From positions 947,485 through 1,011,484 of the forward strand of contig NZ_UUON01000001.1 in assembly GCF_900590885.1 (NCBI RefSeq): a DNA stretch of 64,000 nt. Direction: 5' to 3'. This DNA is from Pseudomonas viridiflava. Its GTDB lineage: Bacteria; Pseudomonadota; Gammaproteobacteria; Pseudomonadales; Pseudomonadaceae. The first letter of the stretch is position 1. The number at the start of each line of letters is the position of its first letter. The notes beneath the pieces are model-generated. The model did not search any database, had not been told where the DNA came from, and saw only the letters and a program-made list of their open reading frames with translations. This document shows positions 34,301 to 41,338 of the stretch, piece after piece. A program made the translations under genes and the position numbers.

Positions 34301-36014
34301 AGGGCAAGCCCTTTGCATCAGGATCAAGGCCCCGTGCGGCAACGCGCAATTTTGCACTGACTTGCCGCCAGCCCGACGAATCGGAGGTGTTAAATGTTTG
34401 CATTTTCGAAACACCATCATGGGTTACCCTGCCAGTTACCGAGTTGCCCTTGATGACCACCGTCGACGACTCCATGTTCTTTTCCTGGAGCCAGCCCTTC
34501 AATTCGTTGGTATCGAACGCATCGCGGTATGCACTGAACAGCTTGAAGATCGTCGTGTCGGCTGGGAGTTCGACGTTTTTGTCTAACGCATTCCGCAGGG
34601 TTGAGCCGGACAGAAAAAGCTGAAGCGTTCGGTCGGCAACGGAAGACATTTCGTCCTTGCCAGGGGGCGTGTTGCTCAGCTGCGCGATGGCCGAATTCAC
34701 CTGCGCAACCGTAGTGGGAGTACCGAGTTTTGAAAACGCAAGAAATTGGCGCGCGTCATATAAGGGTTGAGAGTAAAGGGCGTTACCGGTGGCGTTACTC
34801 GACGCAACGAGCTGATCAAACTGGGTGCTGAGCGTCTCGATTGCAGTTTGCTCGTCGAAGCTGCCGCCGAGCTGGACCTTGTTGATCTCGTCCGCCAGCA
34901 AGCCTTGCAGGATGATCCAACGGTTACCTGAATCGCGCCGTTCCAGATTCCCATCGGATATCCGGTAAAGATTATCGGTACCACCGAATCCGGTCTTTTC
35001 AATGAATGTCTTGAATGCAGGCGCTGCCAGCCATTCCGCAAAACGCGCGCGTGGCCCCCGGCTGCTGCGCGCCAACGATGACGTGGGTTTTACATCAACG
35101 AATTCGCCCTTGAGGTTGAGCGTGCTTTGCGCTGCTTTGTTGTTGACCAGAGCCTGCAGCTGCGATGCCACTTGCGAACGCGTATCAAGGTCGCTGTTCT
35201 CCCGCACGAGCTGTTTGTACTGTTTGCTCCAACTGACACGTTGTTCGTCGGTTATTGCCGGCCAGCCCTCCTTTTCGAGCTGTATGCCAAGCTGTTGCCG
35301 GTCTTTCGGGAGGCTGGGAGGTTTCACACCGTAAAAACCAAGAAGGGTATTGACGTGAATAAAACCCCTTCTAACGTCAGGCAGAAACACCCCATCGGCA
35401 TCGGTAGATAGCCTGCGCACTGCTGCGCAGACCTTTGCGCTGACCTCCCTCCAGCCGGATCCATCGACAGTGGTAAACCTCTGGGTTTGAGTTTTCCCAT
35501 CGACATTCACGATGCCTTCAACCCGATCGCTCAAGACCCGCACCGTCGATAAATCGAATTTCCTGGACTTTAACCAGGCCTGCACCTTTGGGTCGCGCAC
35601 CGCTTTACTAAAAGCATCGATGAACGGTTTGATCGAGGCATCTTCAGGAATAGGATCGTAGAAAGGCAGGATGTTGGTCAGAGAGTGGGTAAGCGCTTTC
35701 TGCAGGCTTTCATCGGCTTTTTTTGCGGCTGCGGGTGCGGGAAAAGCAGGCCTTTTGCGTTTTGTTTCGCTCAGCCCCTCGGAGCCTTTTGATGCAAGTG
35801 CGCGCTTATTGCGTACCGAAGGCAGCTCAACCCTGGCCTGCACCAACTGTCCGCCGCGCTGACGGAGTGCGCCGGTACCCGGCGCGGTCTCAGTCTCGGC
35901 CACTGCGCTCTGAGGGAGGGGTGAAGCGGCAGGATCGAGCGGCGCCGTGCTTTTACCGATGCCTGCCGAAAAATAGGAAGACGTGGACGTACGATTACTG
36001 GCAATTGTTGACAT
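31362..36014 (-). CDS. Large repeat-containing protein, candidate secreted toxin or effector
   Basis: 1550 residues from ATG at 36014. No Sec signal; the first 50 residues are rich in Ser, Thr, Ala and Pro with few acids, like type III secretion signals. A domain of about 190 residues is duplicated (about 105-292 and 462-654): both copies have a GSGWREVSAK / SSGWRQVSAK block, FYGVKPP / WYGVKPP and LDTRSQVASQ / LDQRADLAKT. The middle (about 700-1100) is helical and unrecognised. Residues about 1390-1480 contain hydrophobic stretches (LLGMIPFVGAIVDLANG, LDSLGAVIGGAGSSVKALIK), resembling the late hydrophobic region of pseudomonad membrane-targeted or dermonecrotic-type toxins. Codons are visibly richer in A/T at third positions than in flanking genes, which suggests transfer. 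No hrp box or secretion genes are nearby. It lies 130 bases after pssA on the same strand. Function unknown. Confidence 0.85.
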   Translation of the reverse strand: MSTIASNRTSTSSYFSAGIGKSTAPLDPAASPLPQSAVAETETAPGTGALRQRGGQLVQARVELPSVRNKRALASKGSEGLSETKRKRPAFPAPAAAKKADESLQKALTHSLTNILPFYDPIPEDASIKPFIDAFSKAVRDPKVQAWLKSRKFDLSTVRVLSDRVEGIVNVDGKTQTQRFTTVDGSGWREVSAKVCAAVRRLSTDADGVFLPDVRRGFIHVNTLLGFYGVKPPSLPKDRQQLGIQLEKEGWPAITDEQRVSWSKQYKQLVRENSDLDTRSQVASQLQALVNNKAAQSTLNLKGEFVDVKPTSSLARSSRGPRARFAEWLAAPAFKTFIEKTGFGGTDNLYRISDGNLERRDSGNRWIILQGLLADEINKVQLGGSFDEQTAIETLSTQFDQLVASSNATGNALYSQPLYDARQFLAFSKLGTPTTVAQVNSAIAQLSNTPPGKDEMSSVADRTLQLFLSGSTLRNALDKNVELPADTTIFKLFSAYRDAFDTNELKGWLQEKNMESSTVVIKGNSVTGRVTHDGVSKMQTFNTSDSSGWRQVSAKLRVAARGLDPDAKGLPYVDRNSNSFSRNAILRWYGVKPPASDGDVMKVQKTLAKVDWSALPPSKKAALERQVKHARDAIDTLDQRADLAKTLTSLLANKGDDEAVSLTGVQVRATGAPMPAGNDAKTVPVVEALQAFGFPEPRTVKQVRNVARWLAPLEPAAPWGNYSGLLVNKWLPGYMSAADKTFLAGLSDEDASRKRGDNILRELDVGGMLDRATPEQLRNQSDHFLKLLVGSSAALKWAEEIAQRRKYLGASGTAQMTSNERAQWVIAAIKLQIDPGAPGRPGTVAGYELYKPGDSGKTMAELRADIENHLKLNPRIDPKTAPLIAHLFLASAAPEFLIPDTPTTLRVGSSEWSDLRQGVVIAERLGGQGSTRSMNYNEIIALSRLDGRTTEEEALFTSYGADTLLDWGMMRGLYAKSLDGQYKSGDFQEALKGFNAEHEQLLNAFDVFNLPLPTREKLALENLKKEFPDISEEQLKTINVFIANPNERRNMKLSEPRMRSLLETYMSGDLKPNRWMLLPPDKQVPKLQTPRTPYGPSPHLSQTDQADVNQNVASLNAKIAKLPDLKTQVPPEVDSYLGKLKQGLGATTRLMITNLPLADRQARELGNVELFALREEVTNVPLRDQTTMQIDARGGRKGTLIRSEHKGLIRYYEVFPDKMKIVRRKDLPDNLSLGGTIEKSEKYYAYLNTGPTPIQLEHGAVQPFDFNAYNSSAQPRPGVSSPGIIIDKLGDTLEAAPDAEKTRADVVPNSFSSARTQAIVDRIMQSNFIHHRDDMLKFAIGQLPLEEQRELARENDKVLLGMIPFVGAIVDLANGNTFDGIKALFLDSLGAVIGGAGSSVKALIKSTKAVAPFGAKAFNVMEKGVQLVSSFLNPLDGAADMTIAAGRGVAAIPKLANNAAKLSPGSFLLGVEEKARAAFSLRNVKNSGRVFKRTKVEQEDKDSETVTGKVGSKPIDAVKVGQSWYARNSENGLPIGAPLEGFVPLRAASA

Positions 36015-36046
36015 TCTAAGTTCTCTTCACGGTTAAGGTCGCGAGA

Positions 36047-36064
36047 GTTCTTGTCCCTAAGAAC
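36047..36064. promoter_or_regulatory. Inverted repeat GTTCTT-N6-AAGAAC upstream of the large candidate toxin gene
   Basis: Perfect 6-bp arms GTTCTT and AAGAAC separated by 6 bases, 33 bases before the start of the 1550-residue protein. The size fits an operator for a dimeric regulator, but no known regulator site was recognised. Confidence 0.35.
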
Positions 36065-36144
36065 GGTCAACCGGAAGAGTAGGAGGCGAAGCAGCTTAGA
36101 CGTGTAGGCGTATTCTTATCCTTAACCACTGAAACCGAAACAGG

Positions 36145-37488
36145 CTACAAAATCCGGTACAAAAGCCGCTCAATCCGCACCCGGCTGACCCGCCGCAGGA
36201 ACTTGCCCACCGCTTCCGGGTAATCCGGCAGCGTTTGCAGATCCTGATAACGCTCGATGCGCGTGGTGTGCTCGAAGATCTTCGCCAGCTCGGTGCGCCG
36301 TGGCGCCAGCCATTGGCCCTGCGGGTCATCGATGAGCAAGGCGTTTTCCAGGTCGAGGCGAAATGCCCTTGGGTTGAGGTTGTTGCCGGTCAGCAAGGTG
36401 TAACGCTGGTCGACCCACATGCCTTTGAGGTGGTAGGTGTTGTCGCCGTCGCGCCACAGGTGCAGGTTCAACTGGCCGCTATCGATCACCGGCTGGTGGC
36501 GCTTGGCGAAGCGACGCAGGCTGATTTCATACAGGTAAGGCAGCGCCGAGATCACCTTGAACGGCTCGCTGGGCGGTATATAGAAATCGTTGGCGGTCTT
36601 GTCGCCGACGACAATGTCCACCTTCACCCCGCGCGCCAGGGCCCGATTGATTTCACGGGTCACCGGCAATGGCAGGTTGAAGTACGGCGTGCAGATGGTC
36701 AGTTGCTGCTGGGCGCTGGCAATCAACTCGAGGATCACTCGGTTCAGCGGGTTGTTCTTGCCCACACCCAGCAACGGGCTGATGGACAAGTGCCCATTGG
36801 GCAGCAAGCCGGTGGTGGTGTCGTAGCTGGCGTGCTTGAGGCGGCTGCGCAGGTCGCCTATGTCGTTGCGCAGGCTGCGGGTGGTCGGCGGGTTGGGCAG
36901 GTCCAGGCGATGCACCGCCTTGGAGGCGACCAAGCCATGTTCCACCAGGTGTTGCATGGAGTCGGCCAGGGGCTTGCTGTGGACCAGGTGATAACGGTCA
37001 AAGCGGTACTTGTCGAGCTTGTGCAAGTACACATTGTTCAAGCTTGCGCCGCTGTACAACACGCTGTCGTCGATCACGAAGCCCTTGAGGTGCAACACGC
37101 CGAACAGCTCGCGGGTTTGCACCGGCACGCCGTACACCGGCACTTCACTGCGGTGGCGCGCGGTCATGGCCTGGTACCAGGCGCTGTTGCCCGGCTGCTT
37201 GCCAGCACCGATCAGCCCACGTTGGGCGCGTAGCCAGTCAACCACCACCACGATGTCCAATTCCGGTCGCGCAGCCTTGGCGGCGTGCAGGGCGTCGTAG
37301 ATCTCCTGCCCGGCTTCGTCATGCTGCAAGTACAGCGCCACGATGTAGATGCGCCGGGTGGCCTGGGGGATTTTTTCCAGCAGGCAACGGCGATAGGCAT
37401 CGGCGCTGGGCAGCACCTCGATGGCCTCGGGAGTCAGGGGGAAACCGCGCAGTTTGGGCAACAGGGAGCGTTTGAAGAACGACGGCAT
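36145..37488 (-). CDS. pssA: CDP-diacylglycerol-serine O-phosphatidyltransferase (type I, phospholipase D superfamily)
   Basis: 447 residues from ATG at 37488; an open frame reaches 58 codons further upstream but that part has no family character. The protein matches E. coli PssA along its length as I remember it (VALYLQHDEAGQEIYDAL, RAQRGLIGAG, FKVISALPYLYEISLRR, HLKGMWVDQRYTLLTGNNLN). Two phospholipase D HKD motifs are complete: H133, K135, D140 and H353, K355, D360. It makes phosphatidylserine from CDP-diacylglycerol and L-serine, the first step towards phosphatidylethanolamine, at the inner membrane surface. It is divergent from a TetR gene and precedes the large candidate toxin gene. Confidence 0.94.
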   Translation of the reverse strand: MPSFFKRSLLPKLRGFPLTPEAIEVLPSADAYRRCLLEKIPQATRRIYIVALYLQHDEAGQEIYDALHAAKAARPELDIVVVVDWLRAQRGLIGAGKQPGNSAWYQAMTARHRSEVPVYGVPVQTRELFGVLHLKGFVIDDSVLYSGASLNNVYLHKLDKYRFDRYHLVHSKPLADSMQHLVEHGLVASKAVHRLDLPNPPTTRSLRNDIGDLRSRLKHASYDTTTGLLPNGHLSISPLLGVGKNNPLNRVILELIASAQQQLTICTPYFNLPLPVTREINRALARGVKVDIVVGDKTANDFYIPPSEPFKVISALPYLYEISLRRFAKRHQPVIDSGQLNLHLWRDGDNTYHLKGMWVDQRYTLLTGNNLNPRAFRLDLENALLIDDPQGQWLAPRRTELAKIFEHTTRIERYQDLQTLPDYPEAVGKFLRRVSRVRIERLLYRIL

Positions 37489-37576
37489 AGGGCTCGCAGT
37501 GGGTCGAATCCAGAGAGGCCCCGAGCTTACACCATGGGGGTGCTCAGGTCTTGGTGTGACCGGTTGAAAAATCTTG

Positions 37577-37605
37577 TTGACCAAGGAGAACGATCGTTCT
37601 ACTGT
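37577..37605 (+). promoter_or_regulatory. Promoter of the TetR gene with operator in the spacer
   Basis: TTGACC (37577-37582), a 17-base spacer and TACTGT (37600-37605). The spacer contains the perfect 14-bp palindrome AGAACGATCGTTCT (37587-37600), a likely TetR operator. The predicted transcription start is at about 37612, next to the start codon. Confidence 0.6.
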
Positions 37606-37612
37606 CGGCGAC

Positions 37613-38176
37613 ATGAACGACATAACCAACACTGAAACCCGCGACATCATCCTCGACGTCACCGAAAAACTGATCTATCGCCATGGCATCGCCGCCACCG
37701 GCATGGACTTTCTGGTGAAGACCGCCGGGGTCTCGCGCAAAAGTATCTACCGCTACTTCGCCAACAAAGACGAGTTGGTGATTGCCGCCCTGCAGCGCCG
37801 CGACGAACGCTGGATGCAGTGGCTGCGTAATGAAGTTGAACCCCACGAAGGCAGCGGCGCGCGCCTGCTGGCGCTGTTCGACGCGCTCAAGGCGTGGTTT
37901 GGCTCGGCGGATTTTCGCGGCTGCGCCTTTATCAACACCAGCGGCGAAACCGGCAACCCGCAAGACCCGGTGCGCCTGTTGGCCAAGGCGCATAAACAGA
38001 AACTGTTCGAGTACGCCCTTGAACTGTGCAAAGCACATGGCACCCCCGACCCCGAACGGCAGGCCGCGCAACTGCTGATCCTGATCGATGGCGCCATTAC
38101 CGTTGCCCTGGTAATGGGTGATTCAACGGCTGCCGATAATGCGCAATGCATGGCGCGAACGTTATTGGGACTTTAA
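37613..38176 (+). CDS. TetR/AcrR-family transcriptional regulator
   Basis: 187 residues from ATG at 37613. The N-terminal helix-turn-helix reads [20 protein letters not shown], then [20 protein letters not shown], a standard TetR DNA-binding domain; the C-terminal 120 residues are the variable ligand domain with [14 protein letters not shown], a pattern common in pseudomonad TetR proteins next to NTF2-like or oxidoreductase genes. A 14-bp palindrome AGAACGATCGTTCT overlaps its promoter, so it probably represses itself and the DUF1348 gene 28 bases downstream. No ribosome site is visible before the ATG and the predicted transcript starts there, so the mRNA may be leaderless. The ligand is unknown. 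Confidence 0.92.
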   Translation: MNDITNTETRDIILDVTEKLIYRHGIAATGMDFLVKTAGVSRKSIYRYFANKDELVIAALQRRDERWMQWLRNEVEPHEGSGARLLALFDALKAWFGSADFRGCAFINTSGETGNPQDPVRLLAKAHKQKLFEYALELCKAHGTPDPERQAAQLLILIDGAITVALVMGDSTAADNAQCMARTLLGL

Positions 38177-38204
38177 GCAACCTCGTTCAAGCAGGAGTCA
38201 AGAT

Positions 38205-38684
38205 ATGCCAACGACCACAGAAACACGCCCGCCCTTGCCGCCGTTCACCCGCGCGTCGGCCATCGAGAAAGTACGCTTGGCCGAAGACGGCTGGAACTCC
38301 CGCGACCCGCAGCGCGTGTCCCTCGCCTACACCCTGGACACAAAGTGGCGTAACCGCGCCGAGTTCGCCTATAACCGAGAAGAGGCCAAGGGGTTTCTCA
38401 CGCGCAAATGGGCCAAAGAGCTGGATTACCGGCTTATCAAGGAATTGTGGGCGTTCACCGATAACCGTATCGCCGTGCGCTATGCCTATGAATGGCACGA
38501 CGATTCGGGTAACTGGTTCCGCTCGTACGGAAACGAGAATTGGGAGTTCGATGAGAACGGCCTGATGGCCAATCGGTTTGCGTGCATCAATGACCTGCCG
38601 ATCAAAGAGAGTGAGCGCAAATTCCACTGGCCGCTGGGCCGGCGCCCGGATGAGCATCCGGGGCTGTCCGAACTGGGTCTCTAA
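38205..38684 (+). CDS. DUF1348 (NTF2-like superfamily) protein
   Basis: 159 residues from ATG at 38205 with CAGGAGT at good spacing; an in-frame extension upstream overlaps the TetR gene and is not needed. The sequence is a single domain: [20 protein letters not shown], then [40 protein letters not shown] and [13 protein letters not shown], which is the DUF1348 pattern within the SnoaL/NTF2 fold. No catalytic assignment is possible. Following a TetR gene with an operator, it is probably the gene that regulator controls. The gene ends 19 bases before a REPIN. Confidence 0.88.
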   Translation: MPTTTETRPPLPPFTRASAIEKVRLAEDGWNSRDPQRVSLAYTLDTKWRNRAEFAYNREEAKGFLTRKWAKELDYRLIKELWAFTDNRIAVRYAYEWHDDSGNWFRSYGNENWEFDENGLMANRFACINDLPIKESERKFHWPLGRRPDEHPGLSELGL

Positions 38685-38703
38685 GACCTGGTGCAGTAAC
38701 CAA

Positions 38704-38794
38704 ATGTGGGAGGGGGCTTGCCCCCGATAGCGGTGGGTCAGCTGTTGATAGGCTGACTGATACACCGTCATCGGGGGCAAGCCCCCTCCCACAT
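38704..38794. repeat. REPIN (REP doublet hairpin), copy 1
   Basis: Two perfect 25-base arms (38704-38728 and 38770-38794) in inverted orientation, each containing GTGGGAGGGGGCTTGCCCCC, separated by 41 bases. This is the REP doublet typical of P. fluorescens-group genomes. It lies between the convergent ends of the DUF1348 gene and the sugar dehydrogenase gene. The middle part shares GTGGGTCAGC and CTGATACACCG with copy 2. Confidence 0.92.
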
Positions 38795-38811
38795 CGGATT
38801 GTTGCTGTGGC

Positions 38812-39963
38812 TCAGTCCTGATTCAGGCCCACGCGATACAACACGCCATTATCTTCATCGGTCAGCACATACAGGAAGCCATCCGGCCCCTGCCGGACAT
38901 CGCGGATCCGCGCTTTCAGCCCTTCCAGCAAGCGCTCCTCATGGACCACCTTATCGCCGTCGAACTGCAGGCGGATCAGCTCCTGGCTGGCCAGTGCGCC
39001 AATGAACACATTGTGCTGCCACGGCTTGAAGCGGTCGGCATCGTAGAAGGCCATGCCGCTGATGCCTGGTGATTTTTCCCATACATGGTGCGGCTGCACG
39101 GTGCCTTCGGCGGTCTTGCCCTTGGCTTCGGGAATCGGTGTCAGCGAATAATTGATGCCGTGGGTCGCCAGCGGCCAACCGTAGTTCTTGCCACGCTCGA
39201 TGATGTTGATTTCATCGCCGCCACGGGGCCCGTGTTCGTTTTCCCAGATCGTGCCGCTCCATGGGTTCAGCGCCAGCCCTTGAGGATTGCGTTGGCCGTA
39301 GGACCAGATTTCCGGGCGCACGCCCTCTTGGCCGACAAAGGGGTTGTCATCGGGTATGCGGCCGTCCGGGTAGATGCGTACAACTTTGCCTTGCAGCTTG
39401 TCGAGGTCCTGGGCGGTCGGGCGGTCGTTGTTTTCCCCCAGAGTCACGAACAGGTAGCCGTCACGGTCGAAGGCCAGGCGCGAGCCGAAATGGTTGCCGG
39501 TGGAGAGCTTCGGCTCCTGGCGCAGGATCACCTTGAAATCGCTCAGGCCGCTCAGGTCGGCGGCCAGGCGCCCGCGCCCCACCGCCGTACCGGCCTTGCC
39601 ATCCTTGCCGCCGCCTTCGGCGTAGGTCAGGTAGACCATGCGGTCTTGCTTGAAGTCGGGTGACAGCACCACGTCAAGCAAACCACCCTGACCCTTGGCC
39701 CACACTTCAGGCACGCCGGTCAGCGGCGCAGACAGCTTGCCGTCCTTGCTGACAACGCGCAGGTGGCCAGGCCGCTCAGTCACCAGGAAGCCCTGCTGGT
39801 CCGGCAAAAACGCCACGGCCCACGGGTGGTCGAGGCCTTGGGCGACAGGCGTGACGGTAATGCTGCCTTGCTCACTGGGGAACTGCTGGGCATCGGCGGC
39901 ATGCACGGCTGCCAATGGCAGGGTTGCGCACAGCGCGGCGAGTAGGGTTTTACGTATCAACAT
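38812..39963 (-). CDS. PQQ-dependent sugar dehydrogenase (GSDH/YliI-Asd type)
   Basis: 383 residues. Signal peptide residues 1-22 (cut after VHA-ADA). The body is a six-bladed propeller of the soluble glucose or sorbosone dehydrogenase family: QGLDHPWAVAFLPDQQGFLV at the first blade, then LSPDFKQDRMVYLTYAEGG, HFGSRLAFDRDGYLFVTLGE with the catalytic-region His, WSYGQRNPQGLALNPWSG and HGPRGGDEINIIERGKNYGW. The conserved NPQGLA and HGPRGGDE blocks carry the PQQ and calcium contacts in relatives. It would oxidise an aldose in the periplasm and pass electrons to the respiratory chain; the true substrate is unknown. It starts 12 bases after the end of the next small gene, which probably precedes it in the same transcript. 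Confidence 0.93.
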   Translation of the reverse strand: MLIRKTLLAALCATLPLAAVHAADAQQFPSEQGSITVTPVAQGLDHPWAVAFLPDQQGFLVTERPGHLRVVSKDGKLSAPLTGVPEVWAKGQGGLLDVVLSPDFKQDRMVYLTYAEGGGKDGKAGTAVGRGRLAADLSGLSDFKVILRQEPKLSTGNHFGSRLAFDRDGYLFVTLGENNDRPTAQDLDKLQGKVVRIYPDGRIPDDNPFVGQEGVRPEIWSYGQRNPQGLALNPWSGTIWENEHGPRGGDEINIIERGKNYGWPLATHGINYSLTPIPEAKGKTAEGTVQPHHVWEKSPGISGMAFYDADRFKPWQHNVFIGALASQELIRLQFDGDKVVHEERLLEGLKARIRDVRQGPDGFLYVLTDEDNGVLYRVGLNQD

Positions 39964-39975
39964 AGGGCGAAGTCC

Positions 39976-40290
39976 TTACCGGCGATTGCCGTTGGCATCA
40001 TAGGTGGGGGCTTTGGTTTCGGTGGCAGGACGGCTCGGCGCGGCATCGCGCTGAGGGTAGCGATTGCCGATGCCACCGTTTTCCAAGGTGGGTGGGCGCT
40101 GGGTCGGCCCGGTCTGGATACCACGGGTCGCCGGCGCAGCGGGCTGGGTGCCCTGCATGCTGTTGGGGTTGGCCCGGTGAATCGGGCTGTTGTTGGAATC
40201 GCTTCTGCCCGGCAGGCTTTGCGCGTAGGCAAACGGGGTGAGTGCCAGGCCTAACGCCAGCACTGCAAGATGACGCACACAACGGTTCAT
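39976..40290 (-). CDS. Small exported protein of unknown function, Pro/Asn-rich
   Basis: 104 residues. A clear Sec signal covers residues 1-23 (VRHLAVLALGLALTPFAYAQ, cut after AYA). The mature part is low complexity, rich in Pro, Asn, Arg, Thr and Gln (for example QTGPTQRPPTLENGGIGNRY), and appears disordered. I do not recognise it. It lies directly ahead of the PQQ-type dehydrogenase on the same strand with 12 bases between them, so the two are probably transcribed together. On its other side is a 184-base divergent region shared with ku. Confidence 0.7.
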   Translation of the reverse strand: MNRCVRHLAVLALGLALTPFAYAQSLPGRSDSNNSPIHRANPNSMQGTQPAAPATRGIQTGPTQRPPTLENGGIGNRYPQRDAAPSRPATETKAPTYDANGNRR

Positions 40291-40474
40291 GACAAAGCCT
40301 CTCGGAAGCCAGGAGTACGAGCGTTCGATAACACGCTACGCCTTGGGTTCGGCTTTCGACACTAAATAGTTTCTCATCAGGTGTAACACGATCTGTCCGC
40401 ACATCCAGCGAGCGAAACTTTTCGTACGGGCTTCAAGTCACCAGAAGACAGTCTCCCCTAAAGGAATCGTACGT

Positions 40475-41314
40475 ATGCCACGGGCAATCTGGAAAGGCGC
40501 CATCAGTTTCGGCTTGGTTCATATCCCGGTATCGCTGGTGTCGGCCACCGCCGCCCAAGGCGTGGATTTTGACTGGCTGGACAAACGCAGCATGGACCCG
40601 GTGGGCTACAAACGGATCAACAAGACCACCGGCAAGGAAGTCACCAAGGAGAATATCGTCAAGGGCGTGGCCTTCGAAAAAGGCCGCTATGTGGTGCTCA
40701 GCGAAGACGAAATCCGCTCGGCCCACCCCAAGTCGACCCAGACCATCGAAATCATCGCGTTTGTGGCCAGCGACCAGATCCCCCTGCAGAACATCGACAC
40801 GCCCTACTTCCTCGCACCGGATAAACGCGGCGGCAAGGTCTACGCCCTGCTGCGCGAAACCCTCAAAAAAACCCGCAAGGTCGCCCTGGCCAATGTGGTG
40901 CTGCACACCAAGCAGCACCTGGCCGCACTGATGCCTTTGGAATCGGCGCTGGTGCTGGTGATGCTGCGCTGGCCTGCCGAGGTGCGCAGCCTGGACGAGC
41001 TGGAGCTGGGCAGCGACGTCACCAAACCCAGCCTGGCCAAGGGCGAGCTGGACATGGCCAAACGCCTGGTCGAAGACATGAGCGCCGACTGGCAACCCGA
41101 GGACTATCGCGACAGCTTCCAGGAAAAAATCATGGCGCTGGTGGCGAAGAAGGCCAAGGCCGGCAAGATCGAGGACGTGGAATCCCAGGACGGCGGCGAG
41201 GAGCGCAAGTCTGCCGACGTGATCGACCTGACCGAGCTGCTCAAACGCAGCCTGGCGGGCAAACCGCCAGCGAAAAAACCTGCCAGCAAAAAGACCAGTA
41301 AAAAGGCCTCCTGA
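40475..41314 (+). CDS. ku: Non-homologous end-joining protein Ku
   Basis: 279 residues, ATG at 40475 with AAGGAA 9 bases upstream. It begins PRAIWKGAISFGLVHIPVSL, the standard start of bacterial Ku, followed by KQHLAALMPLESALVLVMLR in the bridge region and a conserved C-terminal domain (QPEDYRDSFQEKIMALV). The tail after residue 255 is Lys- and Ala-rich (AKKPASKKTSKK), usual for DNA or LigD contact. Ku binds double-strand ends as a homodimer and recruits LigD, encoded 24 bases downstream. Confidence 0.96.
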   Translation: MPRAIWKGAISFGLVHIPVSLVSATAAQGVDFDWLDKRSMDPVGYKRINKTTGKEVTKENIVKGVAFEKGRYVVLSEDEIRSAHPKSTQTIEIIAFVASDQIPLQNIDTPYFLAPDKRGGKVYALLRETLKKTRKVALANVVLHTKQHLAALMPLESALVLVMLRWPAEVRSLDELELGSDVTKPSLAKGELDMAKRLVEDMSADWQPEDYRDSFQEKIMALVAKKAKAGKIEDVESQDGGEERKSADVIDLTELLKRSLAGKPPAKKPASKKTSKKAS

Positions 41315-41338
41315 GCCAGCCCTTCGCAGGACAACGAC

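Noticed and set aside
36015..36144. A hrp box (GGAACC-N15/16-CCACNNA) before the large candidate toxin gene
   Set aside because: Looked for on the minus strand in the gap and not found; type III delivery therefore remains only a guess from the N-terminal composition.
38685..38811. The REP doublet read as an insertion sequence or CRISPR repeat
   Set aside because: There is no transposase gene and no regularly spaced direct repeat with unique spacers; the two arms are inverted and form one hairpin.
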